From Holophaga sp. (lineage in GTDB: Bacteria > Acidobacteriota > Holophagae > Holophagales > Holophagaceae): a DNA stretch of 64,000 bases. Positions 24,901-32,251 of this stretch are shown piece after piece. The stretch lies in contig JADKBC010000005.1 in assembly GCA_016715205.1 (NCBI GenBank), positions 124,001-188,000 of the forward strand, given 5' to 3'. A model generated the notes under the pieces. It was not told the DNA's origin. It did no database searches and was given only the letters and a program-made list of their open reading frames with translations. A program made the position numbers and the translations under genes. Each line of letters starts with the position of its first letter. The first letter of the stretch is position 1.

Positions 24901-26552
24901 TGATTGGTGTAGATCAGGTTGCCCTTGAGGTCGGCGATCACCATCAATTCCACGGCCTGGTCCACGGCCTTGACCAGCCGAGCCTGGGACGCCTGCAGGG
25001 CGCGATGCTCGGTGATGTCCTCTTTCACGGCCAGAAAATGGGCGATGCGCCCATCCTTCAAGATCGGAGAAATGGTGGCCTGCTCCCAGTAGTGGTCACC
25101 ATTTTTCTTCCGGTTGCAGAATTCGCCCTTCCAAGTTTGCCCCTCCTGGATGGTGCGCCAGAGATCGTTATAGACTTCCTGCTCCTGGATATCGGTTTTG
25201 AGGATGCGAGGATTTTGGCCAAGGGCCTCTTCTCGGGAATAGCCCGTAAGATCCGAAAATTTCGGGTTCACGTATTCAATGGCACCTGCTTCATCCGTGA
25301 TCACGATGGAAGCGGGGCTCTGTTCCACCGCAGCCAAGAGCAGGGCGGATTGATCTTCCTGTTTCCTTAACTCGGAGACATCCAGGAACACCACGGAGAA
25401 CAAGCCTTTGCGAGGGCACTGGGCAAACACGCTGAAGTGTTTATCCAGGGCCCCGGAATATTGATCCAACCGCATGGATTGCCCGGTAAGGGCCACCTGT
25501 CCATAAGCATCAATCCAGTAGGCCTCGATCTGCGGCATGACCTCCCGCACCGTGCGACCCAGCACCTCCGCGCTGGCCAGGCCCGTGCAGCGTTCCCAGG
25601 CGGGATTGACCTCCAGGAAGCGGTAATCCACGGGCATGCCCGATTCATCGCAAATGATCTCGTGCAGAGCGTAGCCTTCGTTCATTTCTTCAAACAGGCG
25701 GCGGTACCGGTCTTCGGTTTCCATCAGCCGGCCTTCGGTGCGGCGGTGTTCACGCTGATCCTGGATCAGCACGAGGAGTTGATCCACCTGACCATCGGCA
25801 CGAAAGATCGGGCTGGTATCGATGCGGGCAGGCAGAATTCTGCCATCCGGGTGACAGAAGAACGTATCCCGGGGGCCAAACACGGCGTCATCCACCAGAT
25901 CTCCGGGCCTTAGCGCCAGAAGAGCCGCTAGGTTCTGCTCGGGGACGAAGTCATTCCAGGCCAATCCCAGCACCTTGTCCTGGGGCAGTCCGGCCAGGGC
26001 GCAAAGGCCCTCATTGGCGGCCAGAATGCGTCCATCCTTGCCCAGGATCACCATGCCCACCAGGGACATCCGAAAGATGTGGCGCCACCACAATTCGTTT
26101 TTCTTGAGCACCTGCTGGGCCCGCCGCACCACGCCAAGATCCCGGGCTGACAAAGCAAAGTAGACGGTATTGCCCTGCATGAAAGGATGGGCACTCAATT
26201 CCAAGGTGAGGGGCTCGCCCTCTTGTGTCCGTCCCTCGATTTCCTTGGACCACCCACCCAGGTTGGCCTCCCCGGCCCCGCGCAGGCGCGCCAGGATGTC
26301 CCCGGCATGCTCAGGCGCCAGCAGTTCCAGGAGGTTGCGCCCGGTCAGTTCTCCGGCTGTATCGAAACCAAACAAGTGGGCATAGGCCGGATTGCAGTGC
26401 ACATGGGTACCTTCGCGCAGCACCGCGACGGCCTCCGGCAAGTGCTGCACCATGGCCTCGAAAAAGCCCTGGCCTCGCGGCTTCGTCGCGTTCGCGCCCA
26501 CACCGCCATCCATTCGATCCTGCAGTCGCCTGTTGGTGGTGTCATCGGCCAT
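21957..26552 (-). CDS. Giant fusion: PAS(5)-HisKA-HATPase-REC-REC-PP2C(SpoIIE)-RsbW-like ATPase
   Basis: The single 1531-residue frame has five PAS units (about 25-640), then HisKA (His in GVAHDFNNVL, about 660) and HATPase (about 760-880, GTGLGLSVVHG). REC1 (895-1010) has Glu949 replacing the phosphoacceptor Asp. REC2 (1030-1150) has a normal Asp1086 in VLSDIVMP. A PP2C/SpoIIE phosphatase (about 1175-1370) carries TDAGGDVF, LADVAGHS and FASDGFFD. The C-terminal HATPase of the RsbW type (about 1385-1531) carries EALTNAMIHGNG and DEGTGFD. No membrane segment is seen. It heads the STAS-cheA-cheW-receptor operon. The predicted role is to integrate PAS signals and REC phosphorylation to set the phosphorylation of the adjacent STAS protein. 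Kinase and phosphatase for one substrate in one chain is unusual. Confidence 0.92.
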   Translation of the reverse strand: MADDTTNRRLQDRMDGGVGANATKPRGQGFFEAMVQHLPEAVAVLREGTHVHCNPAYAHLFGFDTAGELTGRNLLELLAPEHAGDILARLRGAGEANLGGWSKEIEGRTQEGEPLTLELSAHPFMQGNTVYFALSARDLGVVRRAQQVLKKNELWWRHIFRMSLVGMVILGKDGRILAANEGLCALAGLPQDKVLGLAWNDFVPEQNLAALLALRPGDLVDDAVFGPRDTFFCHPDGRILPARIDTSPIFRADGQVDQLLVLIQDQREHRRTEGRLMETEDRYRRLFEEMNEGYALHEIICDESGMPVDYRFLEVNPAWERCTGLASAEVLGRTVREVMPQIEAYWIDAYGQVALTGQSMRLDQYSGALDKHFSVFAQCPRKGLFSVVFLDVSELRKQEDQSALLLAAVEQSPASIVITDEAGAIEYVNPKFSDLTGYSREEALGQNPRILKTDIQEQEVYNDLWRTIQEGQTWKGEFCNRKKNGDHYWEQATISPILKDGRIAHFLAVKEDITEHRALQASQARLVKAVDQAVELMVIADLKGNLIYTNQAFETILGHEIGSWMGRNILGLIPEESRKALARTILNRLKEGRAWQGKIKTPRVDGTPCTLSGTISLLRPEGQDPFFTGVFRDVSVELEMERSLRQVEKMEALGALASGVAHDFNNVLTAIMSSAELIEWQLPEDSPARPKLSVILQAAHRAKDLNRRILTFSRPTEERRIPFDLTAVVRECVHLLKSTVSRDVEIRSSLSSSVWTVGDPAQIHQVVMNLAVNSLQALDGKGMLELGLAEVNTDSDFPLATLKDSHVALLTVRDNGCGMDPETLDHVFEPFYTTKGSGGGTGLGLSVVHGVVTQHGGVISISSELGQGTLVKVHLPSAAVEVALLDESPKDDLKGTEHILVVDLEDVRVALTKEALQHLGYRVTAKSDPHEAMDAFKEHPAIFDAVLLEYSKGAVSAEDFASRVRKLRPNIAIVLASGSLVESGLDSPFDESLAKPFSNRDLGQALRKALDARQRAARVDVAVAPDRDRSRTGEILLAEDSPVTLSLLRTWLVKAGYRVREARDGQEAWEIYQQQGAASFSMVLSDIVMPRMDGIRLVERIREVDPDIPVALLSSSEDVDAMKAALHLQVSEFLTKPFDSAALTSCVKRLVSGVNVRHRSAATAQAVRMAQRALVAVPEKDLPLYTVHQSLTDAGGDVFRCFKQPDGSILFILADVAGHSVISSYAVAAFLGLLSSLAVRGSDLWTLAKRLNRGIQDGPFSEVPVCALLGHWNLQTGRLHLLNAGLPHGLCNGPLRRMRIPINGTPLGVFEDPMVDEKVLLLAPGERLLFASDGFFDIRNQEGEWMEDLALNLWHDLRDVPIQEAVSILAGSAQMLADQGLEDDLLAVGFEQPSLTTGGLRFDIPSNASAIDEAVHQLTEYLSKAPRSIPVTHSRRFEILTAAREALTNAMIHGNGGRAECRIDVNATWQENPPAFVLTVVDEGTGFDLKGLQSPTDPLSERGRGIPYLRHSASGVDMVGGELTITFCWEA

Positions 26553-26624
26553 GGGAGAACCCTTGGATAGCTGAACTGACCCCTACCCCGTCGAGATGGC
26601 GGGGGAATCCGGGGAGAAATAAAA

Positions 26625-26674
26625 CGAAGGCGCAACCTCGCCGGTCCGTCGGGACCTGACTGGTTGCGCCTTCG
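26625..26674 (-). terminator. Terminator-like hairpin in the leader of the fusion operon (candidate attenuator)
   Basis: A perfect 13-bp stem, CGAAGGCGCAACC at 26625-26637 with GGTTGCGCCTTCG at 26662-26674, encloses a 24-base loop that itself contains a GGTCC/GGACC pair. Read on the minus strand the stem is followed directly by TTTTATTT, the form of an intrinsic terminator. It lies 72 bases before the ATG of the giant fusion gene at 26552 and in its sense orientation. It is therefore either the end of an upstream short transcript or an attenuator within the operon leader. Confidence 0.6.
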
Positions 26675-26705
26675 ACTTGCAGACCTAATGACTGCCCATC
26701 AAGGC

Positions 26706-26726
26706 GTTCCACCCCAAAGGTGGAAC
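26706..26726. other. Small perfect hairpin upstream of the candidate attenuator
   Basis: GTTCCACC at 26706-26713 pairs with GGTGGAAC at 26719-26726 around a five-base loop (8 bp, perfect). On the minus strand it precedes the terminator-like stem by about 30 bases. It could be an aptamer-side stem or part of a small RNA. Confidence 0.45.
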
Positions 26727-27367
26727 CTAGACTTGTGGGTTATCGACGATGGCCGTGCAGAACTTGAATCTTTTTTTTTTGGGCTGTCAAAGACGCCAAA
26801 AAAGACAACAGGTAATGCGTTCTTGCATGTTTTGGCGCCCTGGCCGTGTTTTTCTCTTTGACTTCAAACCAGCATCAGCAGTGCAACGGATGACTATCCG
26901 TTAGAAAAGCCAAAATCAACATAGGCCTCGGCAGTTCCCGAAACCTCATGAATGATCAAAAAACCGGCCAAGGCATTGGACCTGAACAGAGGATTACTTG
27001 AATGCCGAGTAGTCGCAGCGCACGCATAAAGTCCTCGCTCAAGCCTGTTTTGATGGGCCGTGCATCATGATGAACCGCCTGGCAGATATCCAAGCCCTAA
27101 CTCCGGTAGGCTTGCATCGCCATATGGGGAGTTGGAGGGGCGTGAGTGCAACGCCTTTAACCCAGCCCCGAACCCAATTTCACCAAAGAACGGCTGGTGG
27201 CCGATACCTACCGATCGCTTCATTATTTTTAAGACAATGCGGGGTGTCTTCCTGCCTTCAAGTCCGGCAATACTCCAGACCGCCCAATGCCTTTCTTAGG
27301 AAGTCCTTCCTTGCTGGCAGCATCGTGAAGCCGCAGGCCAAGCTGTGATTCCCAAAGTGACACCACC

Positions 27368-30300
27368 ATGATTCCTGCCCTCCTTGAACTAACCTACAAC
27401 CTGACCTTGCTGGTGGCGCTGAGCCTGATCTCAGGGTTTATCCGACAGCGGCGGAGTCACCCAGTCTGGGGTGGCATTCTTCAAGGGCTGCTCTTTGGGG
27501 GAGCGGCGGTCATCGGGATGATGAAGCCCCTGGTGCTTGGACCGGGGCTCATTTTCGATGGGCGCTCGGTGATGCTCAGTCTCTGTGGCCTGTTCTTCGG
27601 GCCCGTGGCGGCGGGCGTGGCGGGCGGGATGGCGCTGCTGTACCGAATGTCTCTTGGAGGACCCGGCGTCCATATGGGCGAGCTTGTCATCGCATCTTCG
27701 GCACTGCTGGGCCTGGTCTTTCACCAGCAATGGATCCGCCGGGGTCAGCCGCTGACAGCCGGACGGCTGTGGCGGCTCGGCTTGCTGGTTCATGCCGTAA
27801 TGGTCCTGCTGATGCTCACCTTGCCTGCAGGTACAGGACTCGTCGTGATCAAGCGCCTCGGCTTGCCCATTATGCTTGCCTATCCCTTGGTGACCGTGCT
27901 GATCGGCAAGGTGCTTACGTCTCAGGAAGCCGGGATGCGCTCCGTGTTGGCGCTGAAGGAGAGCGAAACAAAATACCGGACCCTGGTGGACAATCTCTTG
28001 ACGGGCCTCGTGGTGCACGGTGCGGATACGTCCATCCTGTTCTCCAATGCGACGGCCTCGGTCCTGCTCGGGCTTAGCCCAGACCAGATGGCGGGGAAAA
28101 CCGCCCCGGACCCGTGTTGGTGCTTTCTCCAGGAAGATGGCTTGCCCATGCCTTTGACGGACTACCCCGTCAACCGGGTGCTCCCTTCCGGCGAAGGCTT
28201 TCAGGGGCAGGTGCTTGGCATCAGTCGCCCAGACCGCCCGGAACCGGTTTGGGTGCTATGCAATGCCTACCCCGTGAAGGACGACCAGGGTCGATGCCTG
28301 CAGGCGGTCATCACTTTTGTCGACATCACAGAACAAAAGCAGGCCCAGGCCAATCTCGCGGCCAGCGAAGCCAATCTGGCCATCACCTTGCACTCCATCG
28401 GCGATGCGGTGATCGCCACCGATACAACCGGTCGCATCACCCGCATGAACCCCACCGCCGAGCGACTGACGGCCTGGCCGATGGCCGACGCGCTGGGCCA
28501 GCCTCTGACCGACGTGTTTCGCATCATCAGCGCTGAAACCCGAAACCCCTCGGTCGATCCAGTTCAGGCGGTACTTGCCCACGGCGAGGTGGTGGGTTTG
28601 GCCAACCACACGCTTCTGCTGGCGAAAGATGGCCAGGAATACCAGATCGCCGACAGTGCCGCCCCGATTCGCGACGCTGCAGGTCAGATTGTCGGCGTGG
28701 TGCTGGTGTTCAGCGATGTCACCGAGGAATACCGGCTGGCAGAAACCCTGAGAGAAAGCGAAGAACGTTGGAAATTCGCCATCGAAGGGGCTGGCGATGG
28801 TTTGTGGGACTGGAACCTCCAGAGCGGCAAGGCCTTTTTCTCACCGCGCTACAAATCCATGCTGGGCTTTGCTGAAGACGAAATTGGCGATAGTGCGGAC
28901 GAGTGGACCAAGCGCATCCACCCCGAGGATGCGCCAAACGTGTTGGCAACGCTGCAGCCCTACATGGAGGGCAAACCCGGCGCAGCAGAGGTTGAATTCC
29001 GGATGCAGTGCAAGGACGGCAGCTGGATGTGGATTCTGGGGCGCGGCATGGTGGTGCAGCGCGATGGGGATGGTAAACCGCTTCGCATGATTGGCACCAA
29101 CAGTGACATTACCGAACGCAAGCAGGCCGAACTTGAACTGGATCGAAGTCATTCCCTGCTCACAAACCTCACGAATCTCGTGCCGGGGGTGGTCTACCAA
29201 TACCGCCTCTATCAGGATGGCCACTCCGCTTTTCCCTATTCAAGCGTTGGGATGAACGATATCTACGAAGTAAGCCCCGAAGAGGTTCGCCTCGATGCCA
29301 CTCCGGTATTCGGTCGGTTGCATCCTGATGATTACGACTCCGTTGCAGAGGCCATCAACCATTCGGCCCTCACCTTGGAAGAGTTCTATTCTGAATTCCG
29401 GGTCATTCTGCCTCGGCAGGGCCTGCGTTGGCGGTGGTCCCAGGCGCGTCCACAGCGGATGGAAGATGGCAGCACCCTGTGGCATGGCATCATTTTGGAC
29501 ATCACCGAACGCAAACAAAGCGAGTCGCAATTCCAGGCGATGTTCGAGGTTTCACCCATACCATTTGCCCTCAATGACGCGCAGGGTGAAATCACCTTGC
29601 TTAACCCCGCCTTCACGGCCTCCTTCGGCTACACGGCTCACGACCTTCCCAACCTGGAATCTTGGTGGCGTCAGGCCTATCCGGACCCTGACTATCGGGC
29701 CTGGGTGGTCTCTGCCTGGGGCGAGCGCATGGCCCGTGCCGAACATGATGGCAGTGACTTTGAGCCATTTGAGGTAGAGATCCGATGCCGAGATGGTGCC
29801 TCACGCTCGGTCATCGCCACCTCCGTGGAACTCAAAGGGGTCCAGGGGGCAACCCACCTCGTTGCCCTATATGACATTACCGAGCGCAAACGGAACGAGG
29901 AGGCCGTTCAGGAGAGCAATCAACGGATGCAATTAGCCTCGGACTCAGCCCACTTGGCGGTTTGGGACTGATCTTCAAGCGGGAACCATGGTTTGGGACA
30001 ACCGGATGTTTGAACTCTCCGGAGCCTCTTTGAAAATCAAAACCATGTCGAGAGGAAGGAGGGCCTTCCCGAGGACTTGGAACAGGAGAAAAGAATGCGA
30101 GTCACCACAAAGGCGAGGCTCCACGGAGTTCCGTGTTAGGCATCGGGACGGGACGGTCTTGTGGATTAAGGCCAATGCCAAAGTGCTCAGGGACCAAAAA
30201 GGCAATCCTGTTCGAATGGTCGGCATCAACCGAGATATCACTGAACGCAAGGAGGCTGAGCAGGAGAAGGCCAAACTCCAAGCCCAGCTTCAGCAATCCC

Positions 30301-31010
30301 AGAAAATGGAAAGCCTTGGAACTCTGGCTGGCGGGGTAGCCCACGACATGAACAACGTGCTGGGGGCCATTCTCGGCCTAGCCTCTGCCCATATCGGCAG
30401 TCAGCCCTATGGCAGCCCCCTGCACCAGGCCCTCGACACCATTTGCAAGGCCACTGAACGGGGCGGCAAGATGGTGAAGAGCTTGCTGAGCTTTGCCCGC
30501 CAAAGCCCCGCCGAGAATAACAAGCTCGATATGAATGCGATTCTCAAGGAGCAGGTCGCCCTATTGGAGCGGACGACCCTAGCGAAGGTTCGTTTACAGA
30601 TCGACCTCGAAACCGATTTGCGGCCCATCATGGGTGATGCCAGCGCCCTGACCCACGCCTTCATGAACCTCTGCGTCAATGCCGTGGACGCCATGCCTGA
30701 GAACGGCACCCTCACCCTGCACACCCGCAATGTCGACAACGACTGGATCGAAGTGGTGGTGGAAGACAACGGCGTGGGCATGCCCAAGGAGGTTCTGGAG
30801 AAGGCCATGGAACCCTTCTTTACGACCAAGGAAACCGGCAAAGGTACAGGGCTGGGCCTCTCCATGGTCTTCAGCACCGTGAAGGCCCATCGAGGACAGA
30901 TGGCGATTGAGAGCGAACCTAGCCAAGGCACCCGCGTGATGTTGCGGTTCCCAGCCTGCGAGCAGGACGCCTGGCTCAGGCCCAGCACCAGCGGGGCCGA
31001 GGCCCAATAG
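27368..31010 (+). pseudogene. Membrane hybrid histidine kinase (5TM LytS-type sensor, PAS array), frameshifted
   Basis: From the ATG at 27368 a frame runs to a TGA at 29969. It gives a 5TM-LYT membrane sensor (about 1-195, with GLLFGGAAVIGM and LFFGPVAAGVAGG) and about five PAS units. The protein is cut within a sixth PAS at HLAVWD. The same PAS resumes in another frame (DLQAGTMVWDNRMFEL, then a stretch in the first frame reading LPEDLEQEKR, then TEFRVRHRDG). HisKA (GGVAHDMNN) and HATPase (GTGLGLSMV) follow to a TAG at 31008. A 2-base loss at about 29969 and at least two more indels between 30028 and 30095 are needed. The gene is broken as sequenced, and the second half has no obvious start of its own. 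The receiver that normally ends this architecture follows in frame after the TAG. Confidence 0.8.
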
Positions 31011-31031
31011 CCCCACCAGGGATCCCTGAAG

Positions 31032-31388
31032 GTGCTGCTGGTGGATGACGATGACCTGATCCAGAGTTCCGTCCAGGCGATCCTGGAGTGTCTGGGCCAT
31101 ACCGCCGTGCGCACCGCCCCGAGCGGGGAGGAAGCTCTGGCCATACTCGAGGCAGGGTTCGAGCCCGACCTCATTATCCTCGACATGAACATGCCGGGCT
31201 GGGCGGGGCCGGAACCCTGCCCGCGCCTGCGCGACTTGCGTCCAGCGGTGCCCATCCTGCTGGCCACGGGGCGGGTTGACCAAACGGCCTTGAACCTAGC
31301 CTCGGCTCATTCGGGTGTCACCCTGTTATCCAAGCCCTTTGGCTTGAGGGAACTCCAAAAGCAACTCGAAAGCATTGGGTTGGGGTGA
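31032..31388 (+). CDS. Receiver domain, probable detached C-terminus of the broken hybrid kinase
   Basis: The 118-residue receiver begins at a GTG: VLLVDDDDLIQSS, Asp in LIILDMNMP, and Lys in LLSKPFG. It is in the same frame as the kinase upstream, which ends at a TAG only 21 bases earlier. The intervening codons read like a linker, and the homologous hybrid kinases at 1-3673 and 39798-42611 carry the same receiver fused. It may still be made by reinitiation. Otherwise it is part of the decayed gene. Confidence 0.7.
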   Translation: MLLVDDDDLIQSSVQAILECLGHTAVRTAPSGEEALAILEAGFEPDLIILDMNMPGWAGPEPCPRLRDLRPAVPILLATGRVDQTALNLASAHSGVTLLSKPFGLRELQKQLESIGLG

Positions 31389-31479
31389 AACGCCATTTAC
31401 AGACGCAGGCGTAAAGCCAACCGCGCGCCTAGCAAGAAGCCCGTGATACGGACCAACCCAAAAACCGGGCTCGCTCGCC

Positions 31480-32226
31480 TCACACCTTCGCCAGGGATTC
31501 CAGACGCTCCCTCAACTGCCCAAGCTCCTTGGATTTGAAGGCCGTGCGGGTGCGCTCCAGTACATCGATGGTGTCTTTGACGGCAAGGCCGTATTCGCCC
31601 AGGCGCGGACAGCTCTGGATGGTGCAGAGTTCAGGGCTGGATTCCTGTTCCAGGGTCATCTCAAAGAGGGCCTTCATATCCAGCAACACGCCGGCAATGT
31701 TGCTGAGGGCCAGGCCCAACACCTCGCGGGAGGCCTGCCGGTTGGGTGCCTTAGGGGCGCTGCGAACCGCCTCCTGAATGCGATCGAGATCCTCCAGCCA
31801 ACCCGTGAGCCGCTCCTTGGAGCGCCCCATGGCCCGCTGGGTACGGACGGAGGCAACCGCCCGGCGGATGTGCTCTAAAAATTCCGCCAGGATGATGGGC
31901 TTGGTCAGATAGGCCGCCACGGGCAGATGGATGGCCTGCACTGCCGTACCCACGGAGGGATAGCCCGTAACCAGGATCACCTGCAGGTCGGGGCTGAGCT
32001 CGGCGGCCAATCGGATGAAATCCAGATCCTGGTTGCCGGGCATGAGGATGTCGGAAACCAGCAAATCGTACGTGTTCTCACGCAGGAAATCCGCAGCCTC
32101 AAAACCGTCACGCGCAGTATCCACCAGGAATCCTTCCATGCGGAGCAGGTCGGCCGTGGCGAGCAGAAAGATCTCCTCGTCATCGGCCATCAGGATCCGG
32201 GCGGGCGCTTGCGTGTGGGTTGTCAT
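31480..32226 (-). CDS. Response regulator with uncharacterised helical C-terminal extension
   Basis: The 248-residue protein has an N-terminal receiver (about 10-128: ILMADDEEIF, Asp in LLVSDILMP, Thr in LVTGYPS, Lys in YLTKPIIL). A roughly 110-residue predominantly helical tail (TQRAMGRSKERL to RERLESLAKV) contains two Cys in LCTIQSCPRLGEYG. The tail has no helix-turn-helix, GGDEF or HD motif that I recognise, so the output is unknown. It lies 25 bases after a PAS kinase gene in the same direction and should be its partner. Confidence 0.85.
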   Translation of the reverse strand: MTTHTQAPARILMADDEEIFLLATADLLRMEGFLVDTARDGFEAADFLRENTYDLLVSDILMPGNQDLDFIRLAAELSPDLQVILVTGYPSVGTAVQAIHLPVAAYLTKPIILAEFLEHIRRAVASVRTQRAMGRSKERLTGWLEDLDRIQEAVRSAPKAPNRQASREVLGLALSNIAGVLLDMKALFEMTLEQESSPELCTIQSCPRLGEYGLAVKDTIDVLERTRTAFKSKELGQLRERLESLAKV

Positions 32227-32251
32227 CGAGGCATCAGCTCCGCTGGGGCTT

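Larger units (their letters stand above)
26553..27367. other. 815-base divergent intergenic region with several hairpins, no convincing gene
   Basis: The spacer separates the minus-strand fusion operon from the plus-strand membrane kinase. It is locally AT-rich (a run of ten T at 26771-26780). It holds a strong hairpin at 26625-26674, a smaller one at 26706-26726 and a third at 26885-26902 (AACGGAT/ATCCGTT, loop GACT). Short open frames at 26664-26861 and 27060-27348 show no recognisable protein features and no ribosome-binding sites. I could not match the structured part to any riboswitch class I know. Confidence 0.6.

Noticed and set aside
26580..26780. Cyclic-di-GMP (GEMM) or other known riboswitch in the fusion-operon leader
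   Set aside because: The conserved core bases of classes I can recall are not present. It is kept only as an unassigned structured leader.
26664..27348. Short plus-strand frames in the 815-base spacer
   Set aside because: They have no ribosome-binding site and no protein family features, and one starts within the hairpin arm.
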